A stretch of DNA of 64,000 bases from Calliopsis andreniformis (taxonomy: Eukaryota > Arthropoda > Insecta > Hymenoptera > Andrenidae). Below the pieces are notes generated by a model. The model worked only from the letters and a program-made list of their open reading frames with translations, was not told the origin of the DNA and ran no database searches. The first letter of the stretch is position 1; each line of letters begins with the position of its first letter. A program made the position numbers and the translations under genes. Below are positions 10,765 through 21,359 of this stretch, piece by piece. The stretch is from positions 1,426,001 through 1,490,000 of the forward strand of contig NC_135073.1 of assembly GCF_051401765.1 (NCBI RefSeq), given 5' to 3'.

Positions 10765-12727
10765 CTAGTTTCACTACTCTAGTTGGGGTTCTGTTGACTA
10801 AATATGTAGCGGTGAGAACCGCTTCACCCCAGAAAACTTTATCTAATCTCATACCTGAAATCATAGCCCTAGCCTTTTCTGTTATGGTTCGGTTCATCCG
10901 CTCTGCTACACCATTCAACTGCGGAGTTCGTGGAACAGTTAGATGATAACTGATTCCCTTTTTAGCACAATAATTCTTCATCTCGTAAGATAGGTATTCT
11001 CTCCCATTATCACAGTATAAATTAACTAACTTCAAATTAAAGTGAGCTTCACTCTTTGCAACATAGTCCTTAAACATTGTAAAGAGTTCTGATTTATACG
11101 TCATTAAATATGTAACACAATAATGAGTGAAGTCATCAATAAACGTGACAAAATAATTTTTGTTATTTATAGTAGAAGGAGTAATCGGACCACATACGTC
11201 TGAATGTACTATTACCAATGATCTTTTTACATAATCCTTATCTTTTATATTGTTAAATGGCAATCGTGTTTGTTTGCCATTTATGCAAGCTTCACACAAA
11301 TTATTATTAATTTTAATTTTATTAATTAATTCTATATCGCTTACCATTTCCTTCTTTTTCAGTTCTAAAAATTTACTTTTACTAATATGACCTAATCTTT
11401 GATGCCATATCTCATAATTATCATTTGATGCACTATATATTTGTGCAGCTAAATCAATTTCGTCATTTTCAATTACTAGATTTAAAGTCTTACCCTTCAT
11501 TATGACCTCGTTACCATGTAATACTTGTACTCCCTGTTTATCAAAAATAATTGTAGTTCCTGCATTCTGCATTTTTGATACGGATAATAGATTATAGGGC
11601 ACTTCTGGCGAATACAGCACCCCATAAAGTTGACCTCTGACTCCCGTATCACTGGTAACCTTCAGCGTGCCCCTTTTTGTCGCTGATTTATATGTTCCAT
11701 TTTTCGCCACGGAGATCCTTATTGGTGTCTTCAGTTGTTCAAAATCTGTTGCCAATTTTTCTATGTTAATTAAATGATCCGATGCTCCCGAGTCCAGTAG
11801 GAATTGGATCCTTGCTTTTTCTGTACTCTTTTTCAGTTCACGATCTCCTGCCATGAAAGCGAATCCTGTTGCATCTGTAGCTCTTTCTGATGGCTGTGCA
11901 TATTGTACGGTCTGCAATATTCTTCCTCTTTCCTTTCCTTTAAACTCTAGGGCCCTTTTATAATAATAACAGTCCTTCTTTATGTGACCTTTTCTTCCAC
12001 ACTGATGGCACTTTGTTACGTATGATTTTCTTGATTTAGACTTGCTACTTTTTCTGTCTGCGTGACGATCTTTATTTATTGTTGGACGTTCATGATTGTG
12101 CTTTCTTTTTAATGCATGAAGTACCTTTCCACTCGTATCTTTACTTTCGTGTGTTAACTTGACTTCATGATCCAGAAGCCTTGTTTTCACAAAAGCAATA
12201 CTCAAATTGTTTTCTGTTAAAGTTTCGATGGCCGTTATTACCCCATCGTATGATGATGGTAGAGTTAGCAATAGATGCGATATCATGTCCATTTCTTCTA
12301 ATTTCGCACCTGCTCCTACTAGTTCGGTAATTAAACCATCGAACACTGTAAAATGTTTCATTAAAGGTGTGTCACCTTGCAACTTTAAATTTAACAGTCT
12401 CTTTCTCAAAGCTAACTGTGTCGCAAGACTTTTTCTTTCGTATATGCTATCTAAATTTTTAAAAATTTCCTTCACGGTCTTTTCCGGTGTTATGAAGCTT
12501 AGGAGAGAATCTGCCAAATAGTCTACCAGCACCCCTTTAGCGATCCTTTCAGCTTTCTTCCACTCTTCTGTTATATTGCGTGGAGTTTCTTCATCCAAAA
12601 CCTTTATAACATTCAGCTCGCTTAACACGGCACGAATTCTGAATTTCCATGTACTATATCGTTCTCCGTCGAACACTTTAATGTTACGTTTTGCACTCGC
12701 GACTTCTATTGCTTTCGGATCACACAT
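10765..12727 (-). pseudogene. Copia gag-protease-integrase (3' truncated)
   Basis: The open frame of about 655 codons starts at ATG 12725-12727. A UBN2-type gag region is followed by a CCHC knuckle at residues 240-253 (CHQCGRKGHIKKDC), the protease DSGASDH at 312-318, the integrase zinc region WHQRLGH 441-447 with CEAC 478-481, and the integrase core with Asp510 (VHSDVCG), Asp573 (YCDNGREY) and Glu609 (NGVAERMN). All catalytic residues are present. The frame runs into the inserted LTR after NRTPTRVV, so RT is lost and the element cannot move alone. It would supply gag, processing and integration. Confidence 0.88.
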
Positions 12728-12835
12728 TGTTCACTATACACAAACGAAATGTATGTTTTATAATATCTGTTTATTTTTTTTTGACTTTGCACAGGTTGAA
12801 GGATTTTCATTGTTATATATGTGTTTATATATATA

Positions 12836-13325
12836 CACTCATACACGAAAGTATTCGAACGCTTACAATTCTAATATTCAACTAATGAAATATGTATGTT
12901 AAATTGAAGCATTTGATGTAATATGACACATATAGCAAGGGATGGGTCTTAAGACTACATAAGTAGGATTAGACAGTAATTCAACAATTTATACCGTTTT
13001 TACACTACATTTATTGTAAACACGTACCAGAAGCGGCTCACAAAAGTATTCGAACGGAACATTTAATAATTATTTAAATTGAATAATTTAAAGTTTTAAT
13101 AGGAAGTTGGCCCACCTTTGGCTTTTATAACGGCCCTAAGTCGGTTTTCCATTGAGTGGACTAACTTAGAAGTAACATTTGAATCAATTGATTGCCATAT
13201 TTCAGTAATATTTCGTTTTAACGCTTCTTTCGAAGTAATAACTGTATTTCTCAGTCTTCTTTCTACTTCATCCCATAAATGCTCAATGGGGTTTAAATCT
13301 GGACTTTGCGGTGGATGTGGTAAAA
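12836..13325 (-). mobile_element. Tc1/mariner 3' fragment in copia leader
   Basis: The minus strand encodes the C-terminal third of a Tc1 transposase, from P-H-P-P-Q-S-P-D-L-N-P-I-E-H-L-W to G-G-P-T-S-Y with a TAA at 13096-13098. Its terminus near 12836 follows TA. The box agtattcgaacg occurs at about 12848 and again near 13046, like the paired binding sites of Tc1 ends. The N-terminal two thirds are missing, and the break at 13325 joins directly to the truncated copia LTR. Confidence 0.7.
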
Positions 13326-13478
13326 CCGACGAATTTAATCACAGGACCCACGGACCCTTATCACCTTTTACATAAACAAACAGTCCTTGGTCCAGTAATT
13401 GGAGTTCTAAGAACTACTTCTCCCAAGGAGATTAAATTTTTGTCCTTGATAAATATTGCTCAACATATTATTTCAACA
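13326..13478 (-). repeat. Copia 5' LTR, truncated
   Basis: 153 bp match 8291-8443 with two substitutions. The remaining 136 bp of the LTR and the primer-binding site are missing, replaced by the Tc1 fragment. GAAAA follows at 13479-13483. Confidence 0.85.
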
Positions 13479-14395
13479 GAAAACGTAACGCTCTACAGTA
13501 ACATGTAGATGAGGGCTGTGGATTTTCCCAAATTAAGTCGTTTGGATGGTCATTAGTCGTTAGTCTTAATGGTACGATAGAGGTCATAAATAAGTTGGAA
13601 TCGGATACGTCTTCGTCTTCTGTCGAATAGCGCTGGGAATATTGACTTTGACCGGAAGCTCCGTCAAAACCCCACTTCGATGTCAATATAAGTTCTTGAC
13701 CAATTATTTTGTCCAGCTCATCATTTTTGGTCATAAGAATTCTCTCCGCTGTATGGTCTAACAAATCCTGTGGTGGTACCTCCGCAGAGGTGTCACTTAT
13801 TTTAATATTTTTTGGATAGCAACTTTTCTTCGCAGCAGTAATACGCTTATAGTTTGGGAATAAGTTGCCTCCTGCATTTTTTAATGCAATTCGAATGCCC
13901 TCATATTGCTATTTACTAAGCTTTGCTTGAATAAAAATTGACAAAGCAAAATCATCGCTGAAAGGAGAAAACTCCTGAGCTGTTTTTGATGAGGTAGCTG
14001 CAGCGTTAATCAAATTTTGGGAAAACATGCCTTGCAGATCACTGATTTTCGGTTTTTTGCTCCTGTTTCCACAATCTTCGAATTTTTTGCTGGGTCTTCC
14101 TCGTCCACACGAACGAGAAGTTTCTTTTTCTTTTGAATAGGAAAATGTAAATTCGTTTTTAATCCAGTCGCAGTATTTTTTTTCTAAAAGCCGCCTTGTC
14201 CCGATTGACCGATTTCCACCTTTTCATAAAATTAGGCAAAAACCTTTTATGTAATTCAGTTGAAAATAAATCTACAATATCCTCAGAAAAATGAAGGAAT
14301 TTCTCATTGATGACTTCAGCAAAAGAAATATAGTTACTAGGGCCGATATTTATAAAAAACTCACACAAATCGCTATGACTTAAAGTTATACGCAT
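13479..14395 (-). pseudogene. Transib-like transposase, N-terminal half
   Basis: From an ATG at 14395: MRITLSHSDLCEFFINIGPS, then a basic GRGRPSKKFEDCGNRSKK stretch near 14110-14040, then LLDHTAERIL and SKWGFDGASGQSQY, in which Asp (codon 13663-13665) sits where the first catalytic Asp of RAG1/Transib lies, followed by FMTSIVPLRL and a S-S-T-C-Y-C-R block. A stop interrupts the frame near 13910. The sequence ends at the copia insertion and resumes at 8154. Confidence 0.6.
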
Positions 14396-15024
14396 ATTTA
14401 TTGCAAATAAATAAACTTGAATTAAATATGAACGACTTTGAACAGTGACTGATCTTAAAAAACTTTCGGGAAAAAGTTAATACCTAATTTATGTCAACAT
14501 ATAAGAACATAGACAACAAAAAATTATTTTTTTTTGTTTCAAGGGTTTTCAGGTACAGAGGCCAAGGAGGCCTATTTATTTTAGGGGGAAATTTCGCTCA
14601 CAGTTGTTTTATATGGTAAGAATTGATTGTGCAAAAAATCAGTTAATTTGGCGTGATAACTAAAGAAATTTGCTTTAATCTGTTGTATCTATTTCACATA
14701 AATGACCATAACTGCCCAATAGGCAAGTATAAGCAAATGAAATTTTGGGAATATATTCTCCGATGCATTCTACTCCTAGATCAACAACTTTCAGCTTAAA
14801 GCAGCGTAACGCCGTTTCTGCAAACCTGTTTCAATTTAATAATTTTGGATGCTATATTATGGGTTATTGGAGGGGTTTATTGGATAGTTATTGTTGTAAT
14901 GTTAGACGTTAATATAGGTACATTAAGGATGTAAAACAATAATTATGCAAATTTACTGCAATAAGTTGAAAATAATATTTTTAAAAAATTGAAATAATTT
15001 TACATCGACAAAAATTCATAATTC
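14396..15024. other. AT-rich non-coding spacer
   Basis: No ORF or RNA gene is recognised. It probably includes the Transib-like 5' end, but no CAC-type inverted terminus could be paired with the left side. Confidence 0.35.
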
Positions 15025-15404
15025 AGCTATCGGTCGCCAACCAGACTGTTTTATTCTCATGCATCCTCGATCAGCCACACGCAGGCGAAGATCTTATCAT
15101 CATCCCTCAAAAACCCGTCATTGTTCGGCTATCCGCCCAACTTTCTCTCAAAAATACAGTGGATAAAAAAAGTATTCCTACACTCACTTTTTTTGCAATA
15201 ACTTTATATTAATAAATGATACATTAACAAAACTTGTATTTATTAATAGTCTCTTGTATGTAGAAATAGCGTGTACAATAACTGTTTTTAATAATGCGTT
15301 ATGAAAGATTAATATAACAAATACAAGAATTTTAAGGTAAGAAAATTATTCGTACGCTTATCTATACAGTGATAATTCTATAATTATTCAAAAGTTTTAT
15401 GAAT

Positions 15405-16433
15405 TTAATACTTTGTGTGCATCCCCTTAGCATTAATAATAGCCTATAACCTTCTTGATACGGATTCTACTAATTTTTGGGTACTCTCTGTTGATATCGT
15501 TGCCCATCCTTCTAACAGCGCTCTTTTCAGATCAGTTTTGTTAGATATTTTTCTTTTCCGTACTTTTAAGTGTAACAAATGCCACAAATTTTCAATAGGG
15601 TTGATATCCGGACTTTGCGGAGGAGTAACCAATTGTTTCGGAACATTATATAACAACCACTCTCTTGTTTTTCTGGCGATATGCTTAGGATCGTTATCTT
15701 GTTGAAAGTAAAATGTCTTTTGTATACCTAATTTAGTAGCACTTTCACGTAAATTATGGCGCAATACCTCAATATAGCTATTAGCATTCATATTCCCTTC
15801 AATAAAAGTTAGATTTCCAACTCCATTGTAAGCCATACACCCCCATACCATAACGTGTCCTCCGCCGTGTTTGACAGTTGCTCGAAGATTTTTCAACTGA
15901 AACTCAGTGTTAGGCTTTCTCCAGACAAAATTTCTTCCATCTGAGCCAAATATATTAAACTTGCTTTCGTCTGAAAATATCACATTTTTCCAAAATGTCA
16001 TTGGTTTATTTAAGTATGTCTTTGCGAATTCCAGCCGTTTTTCTCTATTCTTGTTATTTATGAAGGGTTTTTTCCTCACTGCTCTGCTATATATTTGTGC
16101 AGAATCTAAAATATTTCTAATGGTTTGTGGACAAATGTTCTTTCCTGAAGTTGACGCGATACCATCCGCCAAAGTTCTAGCGCTAACAAATGGATGTTTT
16201 GTGGCTTCTCTGATCACGGTTCGCTGTTCTCTAACTGTTAACGCTTTTGGTCGACCTGATCGTGTCTTATTTTCTACGCTTTTCATTTCTTTATACCTCT
16301 TAATTATATATTGTACAGTCGAAAGCTTTAAATCTAATATCTTCCCAATTTTTCGATAGCTTTCTCCACGTTTGTATAGCAAAATTACTTTTTCGCGCAC
16401 AGAAACCGATATTTCGTACTTCTTGCCCGCCAT
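15405..16433 (-). pseudogene. Tc1 DD34E transposase with late stop
   Basis: The likely start is Met at 16433 (MAGKKYEISV), where Tc1 proteins usually begin; the upstream 53 codons are non-homologous leader. A helix-turn-helix region (YRKIGKILDLKLSTVQYI) and a GRPKALT hook precede the DDE core: Asp in FSDESKF, Asp in QQDNDPKH and Glu 34 residues later in PDINPIEN. A TAG at 15444-15446 stops the protein 12 codons before the usual end, and the frame beyond continues to an aagtattaa end typical of the family. It may retain partial function. Confidence 0.82.
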
Positions 16434-16744
16434 TTTTCTATATGAAATTTTGACATCCTTTACGTTGGTAATGTAGTTTTGTAAAGTCGGTAAACTAGTT
16501 TTAATAGTAAAGTAGGATTTGATAATCATGAACGAACTTACCGTTATATTTATGTATATACATAACCATACGAATACTTTTTTGATTCTCAAATTCGTAT
16601 ATTTTTCATATTATTTTTTTATAACACAATATTAAATATAGTTATTAGACATTATTTCTGCCTATAAGAGAATATTAAATGGAAACAGGTTTTATTAAAG
16701 CACCATTTATTTGTACAAAGTTATTGCAAGTAAAGTGAGTGTAC

Positions 16745-17114
16745 TGTTATGCCGTGAAGAAGGAAGGATGGGATTCTCTTGAGAATGAAACCTTCTTCTT
16801 CTTTATAACACGAAGTTTTATTTGAAATAGGCCTTTTAATGGAATACAAGAAAACTGTTCCACAAGGATGACACGTCTTAACACTACTGCTCTTGATTTG
16901 GAAGTGAACCTCTCGCTCGACGAGAAGGTTCCTTATATATATTGCTTTTGTGTACAGGGTTTTAGACTTTATTCTTAGATGTGTCACTGGACACGTAAAC
17001 TTAGTATTGCTATCGACTCCAAACATTAGAGTCATCGTTTGGCAAAAGGCGAAGATAATGTTGAGTTAGTGTTTCGTGAGTCAGGCTTATCGCGAGGGGT
17101 GATGCCGCATAACA
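16745..17114. repeat. Solo LTR (370 bp) inside Tc1 end
   Basis: The segment starts TGTTATGCCG and ends GCCGCATAACA, so inverted TGTTATGC ends are visible. It is flanked by GTAC on both sides (16741-16744, 17115-17118), a 4-bp duplication as made by gypsy integrases. It interrupts the Tc1 right inverted repeat. Confidence 0.8.
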
Positions 17115-17155
17115 GTACGAATACTTTTTTTACCCACTGTATATTGTCGCTAACA

Positions 17156-17746
17156 CTGCCAATCTGACATGCTTCGCGCTCTCAAGAAGCATCCTTTCTT
17201 GCGTCTCCGTAAACAGAAACCAACACTGGGTTTTCTTTGCTAAAACGTACGTACTTCTGATTTTTTTCAAAATTATACCATTATGCATTAACAGCATACA
17301 TTTTCCAACACACTAATTATAAGTAGTATTCACAGATACATCAAAACTGTAACTGTAACATTCGCAATACCTTGCAAATGACTATGTACCTTGTCATTGT
17401 TACCTTTAGTACCTCAAAAACCTCAGTACTCCAACGTCTACGACACCATACAGTCATTCGCGCACCTTGTTGCCGTTACCCTTACTATACATTCAAGTGT
17501 TACATTTATTTTCTGTCACAAAGACAGTTCCATCATGATCCACTTAAAAATTTCCCTTTTTCCTTCTTTTTTTTTTTTTTAACTTAGGATATTAGGAGAA
17601 TCAACTAGAACTCATGGCATTACATGTTAACGAAACTAATTTATTATGTAATATGCATCATAGAATTAATAATAACAAAGTTAAATGAAAAGACAAAATA
17701 TACTGATAGGCAAAAGAAAACAATGTAATTAAACTAGAAATAGCGA
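17156..17746. other. 3' non-coding end of gypsy A
   Basis: No ORF of interest. On the minus strand a long purine run (about 17548-17582, A-rich with gaagg and aaaaaggg) lies 165 bp beyond the pol stop. It could be a polypurine tract, but no LTR start follows it directly. Confidence 0.35.
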
Positions 17747-18860
17747 TTATCTTTCGCTTAACATAAAATTATACCGATTAAAATTAAGTAAGTTTTTAAT
17801 ACTATGCTTACACGGTTCATCTGTAAAGGAGATGTCATCATCCCCTGACCACTCCCTTTTCCACACTCTTAAGCGGTCTTTTGGGGCGACTTGCGGTTTC
17901 CCGCTTTTGCCTAAAAGTTCATAACGGTCATTTTCCAATAACTTCGTTACCTCGAAAAGACCTACAAACTCAAGTTCTAACTTTGCTCTGCGAGTGTCGC
18001 TTGGACGCACAAAAACGGTATCTCCTACACTAATTACAACGTTGTCTCTTCGTTTTTTATTAAATGCTGTATCCTGCTTTTCTTTTGTAATTTTGGCATT
18101 CTTTTGTAAACGTTCAAACACAAGTTCTCTATCTCGACGAACATCTATTCCGTCTTTCGGAACCATTAGTTCGGCTTCTGCAACAACTGCTGAACCCACA
18201 CTCCGCTCCATTCCAAACAACAGGCGCATTGGCGTAAAACCCGTAGATTTTTGATTTGTCGTATTTAACGATGATTGAACCTTAATTAACTTGTTCGGCC
18301 ACTCTAAAATCTTTGCCAAGTGTGTCGTGAGTAAATTAGTAACGGTAACAACGTATCTTTCGGCTTGACTCTTGCTCTTGGTGGTTTGCTCTTGGTGCTC
18401 CCATTACTATAAGGTGTATTTGAATGTTATGTTTCTTTAGAAACTGTTCCAAAGATTTATATGAGAAGTTAGTTCCCCGGTCAAAGACTACTAAGCGAGG
18501 TGTCCCAAAAAGTAAGAGTCGATCCCGCAATGCTTGTAACGTTTCGGAACCACTTAAAGTTTTTAAAGGCACAAGTTGGACATATTTCGTGAAAGTATCT
18601 ACGATTATTAGGATGTGTTTGTAACCGTCTTTCGACTTCTCGAAAGGTCCAACACAATCGCAGTGTATCATATCAAAAGGGACTGGTCTTTTTTCTATTG
18701 AACGTAATAAACTCTGTTTCGGACCGGCTTGACATTTTCTAACGGTGCAAGTTATACAGTGATCTATATACTTCTTTATAAAATTTCGCATACGAAGGAA
18801 CTAGTATTTTTGAGCTATCTTGTGAAATGTTTTATCAAAACCAATGTGCGAATTTCCGTC
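17747..18860 (-). pseudogene. Gypsy A integrase
   Basis: The zinc region is YIDHCITCTVRKCQAG. The core has IHCDCVGPFEKSKDGY (first Asp) and VVFDRGTNFSYKSL (second Asp). A frame change near 18336-18400 (GAPRANHQEQESS) damages the Glu-containing helix. The C-terminal domain (17747-18319) has QKSTGFTPMRLLFGMERSVG, VGDTVFVRPS and LEFVGLFEVTKLLENDRYEL, typical of the GPY/F-like region. The role was cDNA insertion. Confidence 0.75.
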
Positions 18861-19254
18861 ATGGTATATTCTTAGAATACCGATCCTGTACCCTTTTGGG
18901 ACAAAACTTCTGTATATAATTCGACCATTATCCTTACATATTTTCCTAGAAAGTATATTATTTTTCAATTCAAAATTACTAACAACAGAATCCTTAGCAG
19001 CGACTTTTTATACCACTGATTTTTTTGCAGGATCATTCCGTTGAGCCACTTCGAGCCACGAGCCTTCAAATATTACATTAACCCGGTAGTTTGGTCGCGG
19101 ATTCCAATGTCCAATATCGGCTCAAATAGTCTACGTGTTCTACACACTTCCCTTTACGACATTCAAGGTCAAACGAATAGTCCTGAAGATATATCTACCA
19201 CTTTGCATCACGCGGCACCAAGTCTTTCTTATTATTAGTGGCTGTTGTACCAGA

Positions 19255-19607
19255 CAACGCCCATCCCTGTAACATAGTGCGTCACCCGAGAAGGCTCTAG
19301 AAAGACACGCGTTCCGCTAAGCATGTTCCGCTAATTCAGCATTGACATCTTAACGTTGTTGCTAACAGAACCATACATGGTAATGTGCGACCTCACCAAA
19401 AAACGCCGAACAGAACTCAAGGGAGTTAGAAATCGAGGAGTTCGAAGCAAACCACGGCCGAGAACAGGTCGAAGCGACCACTGTAACCTCCTGAACTGTT
19501 CAGTACCTTTGCTCAATAAACGGAGTTTTGTTGAAATCACCCGGTAGATTCTAATCCTTTAACCGCTCACGGACCCAAACGGACACAACATGGCCTTCCC
19601 GACGTTA
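19255..19607. repeat. LTR-like insertion in gypsy A pol
   Basis: Between the integrase and RNase H of gypsy A, about 350 bp do not match the equivalent part of gypsy B. The segment includes TGTAACATAG near 19268, an AATAAA at about 19515 and ends near CGTTACA at about 19607. The boundaries are approximate. Confidence 0.4.
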
Positions 19608-19677
19608 CAGTCAATTACGATCTTAAACTTTATTCCTAACAAGTACGTTCGAAAGTACTTCAAAGAATTTACAATCG

Positions 19678-19869
19678 CTAAAGTCTCCAGCTCGTACGAA
19701 TGGCATCTAATTCGTCAGAACTAGTACGTCGACTGAAGTAAGCTACAGCACGTAAATCACCCTCTACCCTCTGTAAAAGAATTGCGCCGTATCCGACTGA
19801 GCTAGCACCACTGTGCAGTTCAGTTTCTCTTTCGGGGTCAAAAATAATTAGCAACGGGCTGTCACTCAA
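19678..19869 (-). pseudogene. Gypsy A RNase H fragment
   Basis: LLIIFDPERETELHSGASSVGYGAILLQ and RAVAYFSRRTS match the first half of a gypsy RNase H. The usual catalytic Asp in T-D-A-S reads Ser-Gly-Ala-Ser, so the first acidic residue is lost. The downstream half is in another frame. Confidence 0.65.
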
Positions 19870-20178
19870 ATGTTTTAAAATATAATATATTGTCTCGTCT
19901 CTTCTTGTTCTTTACCTCACTCCCAGGGCTGATTATTTTTAGTTAGTTTAGTAATACGAACTGTCCGCACAGAGAAAGAAGGTATAAATTTACAGAAGTA
20001 ACTGGCTAAACCCATAAATTGTTCCACTTGGCGAATGTTCGTAGAAACAGGAGACTCGAGCAAGGCTTTAATTTTATCTTGTTATATCTCGTGTAGGTAC
20101 ACGTGCGCTTAGTCGCAAAAACCGCGGAGCTGAACATCTTCGTGCCAGGTTAGCGAATTCCAGAAGAGTCGGCAAAAC

Positions 20179-20181
<3 letters not shown>

Positions 20182-20224
<43 letters not shown>
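20182..20224. repeat. 43-bp poly-C tract
   Basis: An uninterrupted run of C lies in the gypsy A pol between the RT and RNase H regions. It breaks the reading frame. Such runs are prone to slippage and to sequencing error. Confidence 0.9.
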
Positions 20225-20225
<1 letters not shown>

Positions 20226-20270
20226 TTTGGCCCCAAAAGAGAGCGCGGTTCGTTGAACCGATTGAGGAAC

Positions 20271-20688
20271 CTAGCCTGACGTTTGTGATGGGATGAGGAT
20301 ATCGTCCATGTACACCAAAGCAGTGGTATAACCTTTATTTCCTAAAGCTACATTCATCGCTCGCTGGAATACAGCTGGAGCATTACAAAGGCCGAAAGGC
20401 ATGCGAAGATACTCGTAATGCTCATCAGGAATTACAAAGGCGGTTTTATGAATTGACTCCGCAGCAACAGGTATCTGGTGGAAGCCCGATGCCATGTCCA
20501 ACGTTACAAAATATTTCCCTTTCCCCAAACGATCGAGACCGTCGTCTATGAGCGGCAATGGATATCGATCCTTTAACATAATTTTATTCAAGGTTCGAAA
20601 ATCAATACATAGTCAGTCAGAGCCGTCTTTCTCTTTGACAAGAATGGCTGGACTAGCAAACGCAGAGACACTTTTTCGGATTATTCTG
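20271..20688 (-). pseudogene. Gypsy A reverse transcriptase, main part
   Basis: Blocks: SVSAFASPAILVKEKDGSD (20690-20630, followed by a stop), NKIMLKDRYPLPLIDDGLD, YFVTLDMASGFHQIPVA, RMPFGLCNAPAVFQRAMN and VYMDDILIPS with the active-site YMDD box intact. The poly-C tract lies just downstream. This is the RT palm and fingers of a Ty3/gypsy element, now broken by stops and an insertion. Confidence 0.78.
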
Positions 20689-20692
20689 TATA

Positions 20693-21101
20693 GGTCGCGC
20701 GAGGGATAAGTAACTGGTCACGATCGAAGAATTATAAGTTCATTTGACAAAATATCAACTTACTCGTATCGGTTAATTTATTAGTTCATAAATTGTGATT
20801 TATTCCACTTATTTCGAAGTTTGAACAGCTAAAGTTCTTGATCTAGACCATATATCACCACGACTTTTTAGACATTTCCAATGATTTAGCAGAAAAATGT
20901 TTCAGACAAAAATAAATCAATATTTAACATTCTAGAAGTTAAAGTATAAAATAATAAAAAAAATTGTTTGTTATAAATAATCAAGATCACCTTGGTTTTT
21001 TAACTGTCACTATATATTTTTTTTGGATAATATTATAGCTGACATGAAGCTAAATTCAACGATATACGATACTATGACCTTAAGTCTTGAAATAATACTA
21101 A
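20693..21101. repeat. 409-bp AT-rich insertion flanked by TATA
   Basis: This splits the gypsy A RT between E-L-Y and L-Y-R-I-I codons. TATA stands on both sides (20689-20692, 21102-21105). There is no coding content and no clear inverted ends, so it may be a small non-autonomous element of unknown family. Confidence 0.5.
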
Positions 21102-21301
21102 TATAGCTCTGACCAGCTAATTCTGCGATTTGGACCACTGTGATGTCGGTCAGAAAAAGATAACCGATAAGGAGAGTAACAAATAACTTTGTTTTCTTGG
21201 GTCACAATTTTCGTTTCGCTAGTAGGTACTTGACGCACTCTGTTACCTGAAACCAACATGTGCTCGAGCCGCTTTAACAACGCCTCCAAAGGTCCACGCA
21301 C
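21102..21301 (-). pseudogene. Gypsy A linker and RT N-terminus
   Basis: RLEHMLVSGNRVRQVPTSETKI and VICYSPYRLSFSDRHHSG match the protease-RT linker of element B (GSKVREVSTGEMKIVTQEDN, YRPYRLSLIEQEKV). The end is interrupted by the 409-bp insertion. Confidence 0.65.
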
Positions 21302-21359
21302 TGCATCCTCAACGGCGTCGGCAACAAAACATCAACCTTGCATCGGCGGTTCTCGCGAC

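Larger units (their letters stand above)
8155..13478 (-). mobile_element. Ty1/copia element with internal deletion
   Basis: This LTR element lies on the minus strand, from LTR remnant (13326-13478) to complete LTR (8155-8443). A perfect 5-bp duplication GAAAA flanks it at 8150-8154 and 13479-13483. Gag, protease and integrase are intact in one frame. Most of RT is missing where a probable solo LTR (9378-10764) now sits. The two LTR copies differ at only 2 of 153 comparable positions, so the insertion is fairly recent. Confidence 0.85.
7244..14395 (-). mobile_element. Transib-like element split by a copia insertion
   Basis: The N-terminal half of the transposase (13479-14395) and the C-terminal half (7244-8154) are separated by a complete copia insertion flanked by GAAAA on both sides. 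Removing one GAAAA copy and the copia element brings the two coding halves together in register at an Arg-Phe codon pair. I could not locate terminal inverted repeats. Confidence 0.65.
15157..17139 (-). mobile_element. Tc1/mariner element with TA duplication
   Basis: The terminal inverted repeats are CAGTGGATAAAAAAAGTATT (left) and, reversed, CAGTGGGTAAAAAAAGTATT (right). TA flanks both ends (15155-15156, 17140-17141). Inner copies of the attcgta box near 15347 and 16567-16585 suggest paired transposase sites at each end. It is 1983 bp, or about 1.61 kb without the nested LTR. Confidence 0.85.
15025..17155 (-). repeat. Gypsy A/B-type LTR fragment carrying Tc1
   Basis: Segments 15025-15154 and 17140-17155 are continuous once the Tc1 element is removed, and they match the LTR of gypsy B (about 27830-27983) in the same orientation, including the GTTAGCG start on the minus strand. 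The rest of the LTR (about 240 bp) is absent on the left. It may be the 3' LTR of gypsy A. Confidence 0.6.
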
